Positions 23,362 to 37,200 of a DNA stretch of 64,000 nucleotides are shown here, in pieces. The stretch covers positions 496,001 through 560,000 of the forward strand of contig NW_026570242.1 of NCBI RefSeq assembly GCF_019649055.1. Direction: 5' to 3'. Below the pieces are notes generated by a model. The model ran no database searches and was not told the origin of the DNA. It saw nothing but the letters and a program-made list of their open reading frames with translations. Within the stretch, counting starts at the first letter, position 1. Each line of letters starts with the position of its first letter. This DNA comes from Paramacrobiotus metropolitanus (Eukaryota > Tardigrada > Eutardigrada > Parachela > Macrobiotidae). The position numbers were made by a program, and so were the translations under genes.

Positions 23362-26300
23362 TTAAACATTGGCGAAAGGGTCAACGGTTATTACGGGGGC
23401 TTGAGAGTTGGCTTCCGACAGGGCGTCGATTTCTTCGGATTCCGAATGACTGACCACCTTAAACCCGTTCAACCAGTACGTCTCCGCGGCACCTTTAAAT
23501 CCCGGCGCAATAGAAATCTTCCTGTCACGTCGCATCTCCACATCAAACATCTTAAACCTGTCCAGGGCGCTTTTGGTTGTACTAGCAATATGTATACGGT
23601 TTGGTGCTGATAGCGCCTGCATTTTGGCTGAACTGTTAATCGTCTCTCCAAAGATGCAGAATTTGGGAAGGGCCAGGTTGATCAGGCCACTGGAGACCGG
23701 GCCTGAGCTGATACCGATTCGAAATTTGAGCTCCTCGTTAACGGGCAGGTTGGTCAGTGTAGTTGCCTTCGCTATAAGGTTCAGACTAAACGTCGCCATA
23801 TCTACTGCATGCCGTTCCGGATTCGGGTCCGGCAGACCGGAGGCTGCGATCCCTGTTAAGACCGGCTTTAATAATCATCTCGGCTGACGGTTCACGTATG
23901 CATATTACAGTGTGCTTACGAGTATCTCCAATCGATTCAATGTTAGTAATACCGACTTCCTTTATGCATCCATCGAAAAGCGTATATACCTCATTGAGGA
24001 ACGACACGACCTTTATGAGAAAAACAGTGCCACGGATGTATTCAGATTTTCAGTTTAACTGAATAGCTTACCTCTTCGGGTTTGTACTTTATCACAATGT
24101 TCGGGAAATCCACCACACTCGACATAAGAACAGAGGCGTCAGGATAAATTTGTGCTTGAAACGATCCCCCGGCTTTGATTTTCGTAGCGATAGAAGGCGG
24201 TAGAACATGGAAGAGCATTTCGTCTGCCTTGTCTTTCTCACGGTAGTAACCGTGTGTTCGCTCATTCACCAGCCGCTCTAGCTGATCGGAATAATTGCGT
24301 AACCGTAAAGCCACATCTTCCGATGCCATTACACTGGATTGTTTCCTGCACGCAATTATAATATAAATTCATCGGCAATCAATTACAGTACAAGCAACCC
24401 GTACGGGGATCTTACTTTAACACAGCCAAATTTTGCAGCAAGGCCGATGATTTCGGTCTTTGCCGGGGTTCATCGCTCCAGCATTCCTGCATGGCTTTGA
24501 CTAAGCCCTGATCGACATTATCGAAAGCTTGGTCGATTTCAGGCCGAGAAACTGCTGTTCCGGTTTCCAGAGCAGTTATCAGACCTGTTGATGAAAGGCA
24601 TATACATTCAACATTCCCAGAGAAACGGCACAACGGCAATTCCTTGCTTACTCAGAATGTCACTTGTGGTCCCAGTGTACGGAAGTTTTCGGGCTAGTAT
24701 GTGATAGATCACCATTCCTAGACTGTACATATCGCCCTCCTGGGTTTTTGCTTGGTTGGTCTTCTGACGTAACACTTCCGGTGCGATCCACAGATATCCT
24801 ACCGAAACAGATAAAATTAGACGAGCCTGGTTTTACTGTAAAACACATACGTATTGGGGTGACGTCGGGACTGACGAGGGGATCATCCATACGGTGGAAC
24901 GAATGCAGGCCATAATCAGTTAGACGAACCCGTAGAAATTCATCGATAAAACAAGTGTGTGTGGAGAGACACCCATGGACGCGAACTTTTGAGTCATGGA
25001 GATATACCAAGCCCTGTGGCGATCAGTTAGCAATACATACGATTAGGTTTCGAAAGTTACTACCTAAAGGCTAAAAGCAACCTACACTTAAAACGTCTTG
25101 GATGAAACAGTACTTCAACGGAAGGTCAAGTCGTAGCCTGAAAAGATGTCAATACCACATGTTAAGTCACTGCCGAGTGCAGTGCCAGTGATACAGTTCT
25201 GCGATCATTGGCTACAATGCGGTTCGACTCTGTTAGGCTGAAATTACATTCCAAAATGGATCCACATTTGAGCTTTTAAGTACAGCGCTTACGACATATT
25301 TTGGAGCAATCCGTATAGCGTCCCACGAACTGGGCACTCATACACCAAAGCAGCCATTGATTCATCAAAAGCCAGTCCAAAAAATTGTGCAACATTTGCA
25401 TGAAATAGTCCGGCTGTCTACAACAACGTCAAAATATTATATAGTGTAGTAGTACTATGAGCACAGATGGTTAGACTTAAATTTGGTTTACCAGGAGTAT
25501 TTCCAACCGTTCACTATCATCCAGTTCCGGGCCATGGTTCTTGACGTAATATAAGCAAACCGGATAATTCTGAAAATGGTGACATTTAAAAGTATGAGAA
25601 ACTATCATGAAAATCATTGAAATGTCAGTGATTACTTTGTAAACCCCCAGTCGCGCTTGTTCTCCAAAATTGTAGTTGGTTGTTGAAAGACGTTGCATAC
25701 TGGCGGCTGACCTTTTCGGATCTTTACCCATTACAGCAGTCTATAGCAAATACCCGTTGCAGGTTTGCTAAACAATGTTAAATTATACACGAATCGCTGA
25801 TCACACACCCTACTAGTTTTCTCGTAAAGGTCACCCCAATGCCCCACTGATCGCCGGTGCAAATCGGGCTGTAAAGTAATCTGGTCCCACCGTAGAAGCC
25901 GGCTCTAAGGAAACGAAAAGTAGTTGGCTCAACACATTTTCCAGCTGGTCGTTTGCCCATTGCCCAGACACTCACGTCATTATCATCCAGTTTCCGGTTT
26001 GGACCCACAAGCGTATTGTCTGCGCTGTGATGCGTCGGTCCGTGGGTTCCGCCAATATGAAAGCGATGGGTCGATGAGCCGTCTTGGTGCGGTTTATGAA
26101 TAAACTTTTCGAAGAAGAAATGATGATGGGAGGGAGCCGGCGAATCGGCGGCCACGTGGACTTTACTGACATGGTGTCGCCGGTAAACATAGATTTTGTA
26201 CAACAGGAACAGGATCAAAAGTGCCAACAGTGGGAAAATTATGGCAAGAGCAATAGTCCGAGCTGTAATTCCAATCAGCTATTTTTGGAGGAAAAGAATA

Positions 26301-28424
26301 AAAACAATCCTTTCTGTTATGTAACTTACAGCATTTTGGGTCAAAGAAACCACATGGTGGCGTGTCGCTGGGTGCCGAGCCTCCAATCCACTCAAATGCG
26401 TGAACGTCGGAAAACTGTCCAGAGTTGCCATCGTACGCCGTAACAACAAGCAGTTCCAAATCGCTGTCTGCATGCTCGGGCGGTTTAATGTGCATTATAG
26501 CGCCGTCCGGAACTTTGTTGCCGGCATCGTCTAAAGTTAGTTTTCCAGCGGCTTTTGTATTGACTGTAGCGCTTTTTCTGGAATAAGCACGTCACTTAAA
26601 GTATATTACTCGTATTATGGTCCACTAACGCCCTATATCATACAGCTTATTTAGGTCGGGAGGTGACGCCGTTGCCTGGACCAGCAGATCGACCGCTTGG
26701 GAATACGCCAAGACTAAAACGTTGTTCTGTAAGCAGTACGCCGGTTAGCAAAATGCCTCGTTTCATAACTGAAATCTGAAAGCCAACCTGGAGTTCCTCT
26801 AAAGTGTCCCCATATTTATCCACGCTTAAGGCTGTCGCTTTGTTGTAGATACTGCTGGCAAGATTGCGCCAGACATCACTTTGTAGTTCGGGATAAAGTG
26901 TGAAAAATGCCACATTTTGCAGAATTCTTGCAGCATCCATGCGAGATTCAAACGCTGCAAGATAATATTGTCAATTAATTCACCGACAACGACATTTTAT
27001 GAGTAGCGTTGGAGCTAACCGTTCGCTGCCATGTTTGTCAGCGTATCAGGCATTGAAAACCGATGCCCATCGAAATGCATAAAGGCATAGCGGCTATTGA
27101 TGAAGCCATTATCGTCAGCCAGTTTCCTGTCATAGACAAATTGTAACCGTTGTTCAATGAATGGTGAAATTTGTCGAGTATATTAATTTTGTTGAAGAGC
27201 TACGATACTATAAGACAGGAGGGAAGGAACTTACATAAAGGTCAGGAACAGGGGCATATCGGCAATAATTATCATCGCTGAAAATGCGACATAAAACACC
27301 ATTAATAACTGTATGTGCATTGATTGCGATTTTATCGTCTAGAATTGTTTACTTCTGCATCTGTACGGCAATAACAAAATAATTCTGTTGATATCGCTTG
27401 GGTAATCTTTCGTGCTATCAAAGGAAAATTCTTCTGCTGAGTCAAAGTTTGCCGCATCCTCCCGAATTTTCGTAGTGAAAAGACTGGATAACTTCCGAAA
27501 GCCACGGTCACCATTATCCGCTATGACACAAAGTGTTCGCCACTTTTGTGCCTGAAAATCGAAATTGACTGACCTAAGAAACTGCCAATTTCGTTTCTGC
27601 AAGTTCGTCAGTCTCATACTTGCGTGAAGTGCACAAAAATGGGCCAAATTCTTTCTGGTTTTGGCTGCAGACTGCGCCAAATGGTTGAGCCATTTTGAGT
27701 GAGAAATCCAGCAGCCGGCGCGATTATGGGGGGAGCACTGCCATACGATTTGGCTGCCTGCGCAATGACCTCCATCTCTTCGCTAGAACAGTTGTATCAG
27801 CAGTGTTACTTTCAGAAGTGCTTTTGTAATCGTTTAGCTATCTTTAAAATTCACTGCTCCATGAAATTCGCCGTCATTAATTTTAAATAACTTACAAACA
27901 TGATGGCCCCACAACTGCGTCCACATTTTGGTTTGCCAAATTACCTGTAGTACAACTTCTGTTTGGCAATCTGCTAATTAGCGTGAATAACAGCATAAAC
28001 AGTACTAACTGAACGCCTTTAGTGCTCCGCTTGGATTGCACACTGAATTCGATTCTGAATTATTCCGCTGAAGGATGTCGGCGACAGTAATACTGATGTT
28101 TACTTTCCCTTCGCTCCGCTTCAGATCAGCAGTCAATGCAACTAAAACCAAATAATGTTGTTGCAGACGTCAAAAATAAAGATTATTGAACAGGCGAATT
28201 GGTGTACAATAGGCGAATTGGCGAATTGGTGTACGGTCTGTAAACTCACAAGATGAAAATAACGCTCCATCTATGAGGTCTGCGGGCAGAGTGATGTTTG
28301 AAAAGGATAGCGATTTCAGAATTAGTCCAACATTAAGATTGACGGCAGCATTAATTTTGATGATAATCCCAGTTAAGATTAGCGCAAAAACATTTAACAC
28401 CGACTTAGTGGACGCGAAATTCAT
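23362..28424 (-). CDS. Receptor-type guanylyl cyclase with altered catalytic site
   Basis: A many-exon minus-strand gene. Exon 1 (28424-28250) encodes a signal peptide and the start of a ligand-binding domain (AAVNLNVGLILKS), with donor GTGAGT. Further exons (~27.7-26.6 kb) give an ANF-receptor-like ectodomain, including WRTLCVIADNGDRGFRKL. Near 26.2 kb lies a transmembrane helix followed by basic residues. A kinase-homology domain follows (~25.7-24.4 kb, with LWIAPEVL and DMYSLGMVIYHIL), then the dimerisation helix and cyclase domain (24329-23362). Visible cyclase residues are IESIGDT (the second metal Asp and the guanine-selecting Glu are present), SGLPDPNPERHAVDMA, and KFCIFGETIN (Cys present, usual Asp replaced by Glu). 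The usual FSDIVGFT is here MSSVVDFPN, so the first metal-binding Asp is Ser. The enzyme would make cGMP if active. Exact exon borders in the ectodomain were not all resolved. Confidence 0.85.
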
Positions 28425-28604
28425 TTTACGAACGGAACAGTATGACTGGCATAATCTTAAATTTAGCCGAAAATTGATCTGCTGACGTAATTCGTCGCAA
28501 TAATGTCGGCGTGTTACCTTAGAATTGCAGTTTCCTACGTTGTTGCTACGGTAGAACCACAACTACCACAGTCCACAGATACAACCAACGGCTGTCGCTG
28601 GAGA

Positions 28605-29015
28605 TTAAGCGAGGTAACGTCGCTTCCGTACTCGGAACAATGGAGGGAGCGATAGCGTTAAATCAGATTTTGTTACTGTGATTAACTGTTTTTGATCTGT
28701 GTTCAGTGTATCGTATCTGTATTTTATGAAAAAACAGCTACACTCTGTCATACGATAAGTATTCTTTTGATCGCGGCTATGTGGATTATTTGGACCGGAT
28801 GAAAAGTTCATTCTTAACTTCGCCGAAGAAATAGCCGGTGAATGCAGGATTAGGCAACCAAAGTTGACACTTTCTGCCTGTAACATACCGGTACATAGAA
28901 CGGTTTTTGCCCGAAATGCACTATTAACAGCAGAAAAATATGAATTACCACCGTCGAACGTTATTTGCGTACTTGGCATGCAATACCATATACGGCAAAA
29001 TGAAGCAAGTGCCAA
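28605..29015 (-). CDS. Possible small unrecognised ORF
   Basis: A 136-codon open frame lies between the guanylyl cyclase and the SPEF2-like gene. It has a hydrophobic start and a basic C-terminus (RVRKRRYLA). No family is recognised. It may be chance. Confidence 0.2.
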   Translation of the reverse strand: MALASFCRIWYCMPSTQITFDGGNSYFSAVNSAFRAKTVLCTGMLQAESVNFGCLILHSPAISSAKLRMNFSSGPNNPHSRDQKNTYRMTECSCFFIKYRYDTLNTDQKQLITVTKSDLTLSLPPLFRVRKRRYLA

Positions 29016-29055
29016 AATAATTACACAGCAGACTTAAAAAGGAAACCGTTATCCG

Positions 29056-32000
29056 CTATTCACTAGCACACATCAGCCTGGAAACGTCATGCCACTGCAT
29101 TTCCGCACTTTGGATGTTCACTCCATCTGGTACTTTGCTGTGTGTACGACATGCTATCTGGTGTGTGGCAGCCGAATTAAGTTCATCTGAATCAAGAGAG
29201 TTCCACCTTCGACTGACTAGTCCTTTACCATAACTTCGTTCCGCACCGTAAATAAATGCTTTCTGTAAATCTTCGCAAACAAGCTTATCCGATGTATTGC
29301 ATATTTTCAGAAATTCCTCATAAAGCGACATATGGCTATTGGCAGGATTACTGAATAACTCCGGGTCGGATTCCATATGAAAATGTTCGTCCTCAGCTAA
29401 AATAAAATGGTTCTTCTGATAGGCCAGTGCGTGATCAATGGGAAGCTCGTTCTCGATTTGAGCATGAATGAATTCGGCTAGCAGAGCAGCGCTAACAAGT
29501 TCTCGTTTGTACACTTCATCGATTTTTGCCGTTACCCCAGTATCCACTGTTTTGATCATCTTCTTCAATTCGCTGACGGTGCCTACGGCACAGTTTAATA
29601 TGGTCTCCAAACGAGCCAGAAGGAATGCACTTTCGTCCTCGATTGCCTTTTCGTGGGTGGATCTTTGCGGCGGCGCAGCTTCGGCGACCGGACTTGCTGG
29701 CCGACTCTTATCGTGACCTTTAGCATGCAAGCCCGGTGTCTTTCTAGGATCCTCGGGTTTTTGTAGTGCCAAAGTCAGAGCTTTCCTGGTTTCTTGTTCG
29801 GAATCTTCGATTTTTCGCACTGCTTCCTTTACCTTATCAAAAATCTCCCGCAACATAACTTCCTCGACGTTATCTCTTGGTGGCGGAGGCCCCACAACAA
29901 GCGCCTATGGCAGAAAATCAAACATGTGTTAGTTCTATCGACCAAATTAAGCGCAGTGTTGCTCACCTGCGTTTTGCTATGCTTTCTTACGGCATCCGGT
30001 TGCGACTTGCGATCCACTTTGGCGCCTCCCAGTTTTTTGTTCTGTGACGGTGGAGGTTCGGCCGTTGGCAGCTGCATAGAGGGAGGCTCAGGCGCGTTGA
30101 TCTTTCGGGCAATGTAGGTTGGGAGCAGAGGATCTCGATTTAGCGGTCGCAGTAGTGTAGAGTTCATACTGGCGGTCGGTTTCTCCGGCTCCGGTGCCTT
30201 GGGGTCTTTAGGCTTTTTCGAATCGGCAAAGGTTGGAGTTAGCGTGGGTGGCGGGCGTCTTGTATCGACCGAAAGATTGTTTATGTCGATGTAAGGGATG
30301 CTGACTATAATGCCACTCTGTGCTCCCAAGAATTTTGCTTGTGTTGCAAAGATATAATCACGCATGACATTAAGACTGTCAATGTATGTGTCCACCTCTA
30401 ACTGCAAGGCGCAACAAATGTAGAACATACAGGCATAGCAATAGAATGAGTTGCGAACTGGACAGCACTAACCTGAATCAGCGAAATGTAGTTATCAGCC
30501 ATAACGGCCATTCTGTCTTCGACCCATCCATTTTTCATAATTTCTTCTTGAACGAAAATATTCTTCGTCCGGTTTGCACCGATGTCGTCAACTAACGATT
30601 TATGGAAATCAACAACTTGAGAATGCAAGAGTTCCTTAAACTGCGGTCTGCACCGAATTGCTGCATCAAGGGAGCAAAAAGTATTCTGCCAACGGAAAAG
30701 GGTATTTTGAAACTGAAGATCGTGGGATACAGATATGCCCCAGTACAACTGCTTGCATTCAGTGAGTTGCTGAAGAATCGTTCTTTTTATATTGCTGATG
30801 GAATCGAAAATGAGGTTGGCCGTAGTAAAGTGGGTCAGTTCTACAGAACGCCAACATTCCGCCAGAAACTGATATACGAGAAACAAACTGGATTGCTGGA
30901 AGCGACGATTTTTTTGTTGAACCGTTTGCTCTTCCGCAAGCGGAAACGAAAGTAATGATGGGTAGAGATCTTGCGCCCGCTTAGAATCATGGTGAGGAGC
31001 GGCCGTTTTAGAGACATCTATTGAAATATCGTGGAGCAGTTTTGTCGGTTTCTGTACCGAAGGTTTGCTAGGTCCCTGTCCAACTACTGTTCGGTACTCA
31101 CAATCCCTATATTCCAAATCCTTTATGTCCGATGAAAATGCAGGCTTGCTGAAGTCTGTTAGCTTCGAGTTGAGTGAATTCAAAAGACCCGTTTCCATAT
31201 TTTGAAGTGACATTGTTATCAATGCGTTTTGCAAGCGAAGTACCAAGTATCCGTTTGGGTAGATTCCGCCAAGGGTAGTCTAAGCAAAGTGAAACGTTGC
31301 TCTCAAATAAGTGTCCAATTGACTACTGTAATAATCATAGCTTTCCCGTACTGACCTTTAAATAAAGTTGTTCTATACGTTGCTCGAACATATCCCATTG
31401 CATTTTTAGCCTTGTACTGATACTTCGTAGCTGGTTTTTTAGAAGATTTTGGAGCTGGTTCTCCGTCAGTGTTGGAAGTTTAGCCAAAGATTCCTTTTGC
31501 AATGCGGGGCACAAGCTAGAATTTTCGCCCGAGTTCCATTCCGCATCGTCATAGTCACTTAGGTCGTCTTCGCTGGATTGATAAGGCAATTGCGGTATCC
31601 CAAACGTTTTCTTTTCGTCTTTTGCGAACACATGCAAGTAATCTCGAACTTTCGGGTTGCCTAAATCTGATTTGCGTGGGGGCCTCGGTATCTTAAGCCG
31701 GTTAAGCTCGTCGTCATCACTTATTTCTGCTTCTTTAGCTTCTCGTGCTGTACGTTTCTGGGAAGCGCTTGGCTGACCTTTAGTGGACTTCGCGGCGTCC
31801 GCTTTTATCTTGTTCGGATCTTGCTTTTTTCCATCGGCTCCCTTTTTTAAATCTTTTTTGTTCTCTTCGGCTACTTTAGGCGCAAGAAACGCATCCGGAC
31901 CGGAGGAGCCATAAATAAACGTGCGCAGCGCAGAGCGACGAGATTCAGTTTCCGAGTTGTCAAAGTCTCTATTCGGAACGGAATCCGCGTAAGTGTAAAG

Positions 32001-34096
32001 GCCCGAAATAACGTCACTCTCTTCTTTTTTTAGCGAATAGCGCAAATCTTGTTCCAACACTTCGACACACTTTTGGATGCTGTAATGGGTGGCGTCATTC
32101 CCCAAGCTAATATCGATAAAACTGATATCTAATTTTGTCGAAGCAGGCGGAGTTGCGTGGTGGCCGGCACTGGTTACCCCTATGTTCGTTATTAACTCAT
32201 CCGGTGCAGGTCGAAGACCCTTGAGGACATCCACCACCGGATGGGTCACAATACTCTCCAACTTGTTCTCGAGATCCCGGGCTAAACGCTCCTCAATCGT
32301 TTTAACACTTTCAACAAGAGAAAAGCTTTCATCCAGCTGCACGATATGTGAAGCTAACGTTTTCTGACGATCCAGCAGACCAGACTGCATTTCCGACGTG
32401 CTGTAAATGTATAATAGTTATCAGCACATTTGAAAGCAGTTAGTTGAAGGGTTAAACGCAATTACCAAATCGCCCTACAATTGCAAGATTCTCTTTTGCA
32501 CTGCACTGTATTCATCCGGGCTCATAGGAACATCCTCTACACTAGGTATCAACGGCTTTTCTTGCACGCGCTCTACGAAGTAACTTTCTCGTAGTCGACG
32601 AAATGCTGTAGCCGCATCAGTTGTTAATACTGCAATCAGGTTGAATGGATGTTTTGGCTCGTCGGGCGGATTGTGAGGATTAACTTCGCCAGTCAGCAAG
32701 GACTTTTCTTGTTTATGCAGTCCTGACAATTTTTCATAGTCATAACCATTTAATCCGTCACGCAGTGCGCAGATTTGGCGCTGAGTCAACGGAAATTCGT
32801 CAACAACAAAGCCGCGCACATCGTTTTGGTAGAAGAGCATGAAACGCACCAATAACAGATTAGTCAGGGTATCGTCCAAAAAAACATGATCGGTGCTGGC
32901 TTGGTGTATAACGTTTTTATAAGGCAAAAAATCCAGAAAACAGGCGTATCGCGAGACTGCAACGGAATTATTCAGTATTTCGTCCATATAGCGGTACAAA
33001 TAACTTAGGCTAATAAGATGAAGTCCGTACCGTTGGGCCAGAATTCGAGCCAACTGTGTTTTTCCCGCTTTGGGTGTTCCAACGACCGCAATGTTTGTCA
33101 AAATTGGGTTGAGAGCAGGCTGCATTGTGCGCAAACCTGGATTCCATTCCGAAGTATGATTTAGCAATTTGTCCACGATAACCGAAAAAAGAACGGAGCT
33201 TCTGCGATTAATGTGACCAACCGGGCGACATTTTCTCCATTGACCACTCCACTTAAGGTATTTCGTATAATTATCGCCTAAAGCTGAAGCACGCGCGTCG
33301 TCGATTTTCATCACTGCATCTTTCCGAAACAGGTCCTTAAGATCATTTGCGTAATCGGTACTGGCATTTTTGGATATTAATGGAAGAGCTAATTGCTGTT
33401 TAACCATTTGGGCGGAAGCGTTGACAAGGTCGTCAATGGCACGGTTGGTAACGCTATCGTACGAACGATGCACACATAACGCAACTCCTTCTGCCAGTTC
33501 TTGAAAAAATCGGGAATTTTGCTGGAAATGGTGCTCCAGCTTACGGGAAATCACCTCCGCTCTTCGGACAACTGATTCGGCTATTGGGTCGAAAATCGGA
33601 GGCTCTGGTGGTAGTGTCAGATGTGTGAGGAACTGCACAGAATTCTTTCTGACAATATCAAAAAGGTCACTTAAATCGTGACCACTGCCGACAACATTGT
33701 GAATTATCGGACTTTGGAACTCAGAACTCTCGTTTAGTTGGTACTTAAGTTGCACATCCTAAAAATGCATTATCAGTGAATATTATTGTAACTATTAAAA
33801 TAGAATGCGCTTTGAGAGATTTGAAAACGTGGAAGGCGAAATGCGCAAACTCGGCAGCGGGGTTGCTTGTCGCCAATTTGCTTGAATCTACGAAAATATT
33901 CTGCAGGCATGGAAGTTGAGTTGGATCTTCCCGAGCGTTACCGTTGAAATTTTATAATACAAATGTAAAACACTTACATTTCGAAATAAATAATCCCAAA
34001 GGATTCCATGCTGAACCTTGCTGACCAGACAAGGACCAGCTCGCAATAAATTGTCCCAGTTAGTTGCTGCACTTAACATATGCATTTCCAAAGAGG
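29056..34096 (-). CDS. SPEF2-like flagellar protein with adenylate-kinase-like P-loop domain
   Basis: Six exons join in phase: 34096-33978, 33758-32479, 32400-31356, 31279-30473, 30401-29967 and 29904-29056, giving ~1,510 residues. Exon 2 holds a P-loop (GTPKAGKTQLA) and a following FVVDEFPL segment, as in adenylate-kinase folds. A Lys/Asp-rich linker, a block with GWVEDRMAVMADNYISLIQ, and a Pro-rich region follow. This order matches the C-terminal two thirds of SPEF2/CPC1, a central-pair protein needed for sperm flagella; its kinase domain is embedded mid-protein. The N-terminal CH-like domain of SPEF2 was not found: the first visible exon lies just beside a LINE insertion. The N-terminus may be further upstream, lost or too divergent. 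The donor at the end of exon 3 (GTCAGT) is weak. Confidence 0.65.
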
Positions 34097-34214
34097 CTTT
34101 TGAAAAAATTGACTACCGAATCTGTATTATGTTATTATAATTTCACATTTGTTATGTTTCTCAGGTTGTGAAGTCTAACCCTTTTTTTTTTAATAAATGT
34201 TCTCAACATTGTTG

Positions 34215-37200
34215 ATAATTCTAATAGATTGTTGTTGTTGTTGTTGTTGCATAAACATACAGCGTAGTCCTTTCGAGGACCATTGCTCCAACAAATATAA
34301 AATTATCAGAATTGCCAAGGGAACAGAGTAAGCATAGACAGTAAAAACTAGTCGCTTATCATTGGATCACCGAAATCTGTTTGAGAACTCCAAAACTTTA
34401 GAAAGCAGCGGCAACAGCCACTTTATGTTAAGGAAACTCAGTCCTGTAAAGCCAGCATGTTCCAGGAAACTTCGCAAAACAGTAAACGAGGGATGCTTAT
34501 AGATAGAACAATGATAGAAAAAGTGGTATGTTGTTTCCGGTGCAAAACCACAAGAGCACAAAGATGGATTCCCATATATCTGAGAAGGTCGGGACGCGTT
34601 AAGTCTAGAATGGTCCATTCGAAGTTGGGTCAGAAGTCCCTGCATTTTTCGTGTGACCGGTACTGGCTTTCTCCATATCGAGTAAGACACATTCGGTTGG
34701 ACATTGTAGAGAGCTCTCCCTTTTTGAGATGCTGACCAATTTTTCTGCCATTCGGCAGAAATTGTAGTGCTTAATAGTTGTCTAAACGACGCTTTTGACA
34801 ACGGCAGTTGCAAACCTCCGTTTTCCGGTAAATGCGCTCCTTGTTTTGCCGCCAAATCTGCCATTTCATTTCCATAAATACCAATATGAGCTGGGATCCA
34901 CTGAAGGGTTACTTCAACACCGCGCGAAAGCAACCACAGCAGACAGTCCTGTACTTCTTTGATGTCTTTGTTAGGCGAACCATAAATAGTGGCACTGATA
35001 CCATCCAATACAGCTTTCGAGTCAGAATATAGAAAAGCACGACGCACTTCCGACTGCCCCATGTACAGCAAAGCTTGATGGACTGCATACAATTCCGCTT
35101 GCGCAACAGTTGCGTGAGCCGGTAGTCGGTATTCTTTCCGGTACACTGCTTGGCCAGTAAAAACAACAACAGCAGCTCCAACATTATCGCCTTGTTTTGA
35201 TCCATCGGTATAAATTAACATATGTCCTGTAGAGAGGAGACGCTTGGCAGCTATATGGTGATTCACGGCTGATGCTTGCAGTGCTGAAATGATGACCCTG
35301 GAGCGCAAAGACGCGTAGACGTAGGGAAGAACTTGCTGTACACTAAAAACAACATTGGTAGGAAACTTCAACCCCATCGCATCCAGGCGCTGCACAATGT
35401 ACGACGATGGAGATTTGTGCAAGTGTTGTTGTTCAGGGTATTGTACCAAAGCATGTGCTATGTTCATATCTTTCAGTGTTTGTAAGCGATAGAGGGACAT
35501 CGCAGCCACTTCAAGAAGATGTAAGTTCATTGGAGTTAACTGGGCTTCGACGTCTAATGCGACAGTAGGAGATGTGTTTTGGGCTCCGGTAATAAGCACT
35601 GCAGCCAGCCGTTGAACTTTGTTGATTTTGGCAGATAGTGACTTCCCAATTCCACACCAAGCGACTGCAGCATAAGTGAGAACAGGACGGACAGCACCAA
35701 TGTAATACCGGCGCATGATGTGGTAGTTGACACCCCAGTATTTCTTGCAAATGGGTCGAAGTTTACTGAGCCGGCCATACGCGTTCTGGGTTGCGCGAGC
35801 AACCTGATGTGTCCAAGTTAGCTGGGGATCGAACACTATTCCCAGGTATTTCAGCTTATCCACAGGATGAACTGTATGTTGACCGAATAATACAGGAGAC
35901 TGCGTCGGAACATTTCTTTTACATGTAAAGTGCATCAGTTCGGTTTTGTCAAATGCAAACGGCATTTCGGCTTCAATAGACCATTCTGCATTCTCAACAA
36001 GTAGACCATTAATCCGGGAACAATTATCTGTTATAGAGGGCGATCGGACTAGTACCATTAGATCGTCTGCGTATGCTTGTCCCATGAATCCGGTGTATTC
36101 ATTAAACTTCTTTAAAAGGTCATCAATGAAAATAATAAACAGCAGTGGGGAGAGCGGAGAACCTTGAGGAACACTACGGGTTAAATAAAACTGATCTCCT
36201 TGGCCGCTTTGACTAACGGCTTTGATGGTTCTGTGTAGCAGAAAACTTCGCATCCACTTCACGATCCAGAACGGGCACCCGAGAGCTTTTAACCGGTTCA
36301 GCAGTAGAGAATGTGAAACGTTATCGTACGCACCCAGTAAATCCAGCGTCACCATCGATGTTGCTTCTTTTCTTCTGAATCCTTCCTTAATGAAGTCAAC
36401 TGCACTTAACAAAGCATCCGCGGTGCCATGAGCCGGTCTGAAGCCAAACTGCCGTTTGTGTATCCAGCCGTTAGTCAAACCATAGAAGTGTATTCGCGAT
36501 ATCATAAGCTTTTCCAGTTGTTTCCCCAAAACCGAAAGCAGTGTAATTGGTCGTAATGCATTGTGCTTGAATAAGTCGGGCGTCCAGGCTTACGTATAAT
36601 GGAGACATTACCGCATCGCCACGGTTTAGGAAAGTGACCAAGTGTCAAGGAAGCGTTAAATATTCGCAAAAGTAGCGGTAAAAGAATAGGCAGCAGTTTC
36701 TGAATTAATGACATCTGGATTCCATCTGGTCCTGGTGCACGGTGCGATGGAGCCGATGTTATAGACTGTGTAAGTTCAGCTTCTGTAATAAGAACAGTGC
36801 CGTCAGGTAGCGATTGAAAATCGTTTGTCTCTGTAACTTCCGGAATATCCGATGGGAGTGGAGACGCTTTGAGCAGATCCGTAGCGAAGTAGTTTAGTTT
36901 TTCTTTTTCAACGGACAGCGTTGCACCTTTGCCAGTAACAATTTCGTCGATTCCTCCATTTTCCCGAGGGTTGCAATGCCGGTTATAGGCCTGCCATGCT
37001 TGTTCAGGAGACATTTTTCCTAGATTTTCTCGAAAATATCGACGTTTTGCGCTCTTAACTGCATTTTTAAATTCTGCCCGGATACGCTTGTAGTTAATCC
37101 AGTTCTCTAGGGTGTTTCTAAGTCTCCAAATTCTGAAGAACCGGAACATCTTTTGTCGCTTTGTGCTGAGATTAATGCTCCACCATGGCGTTGCTACCTG

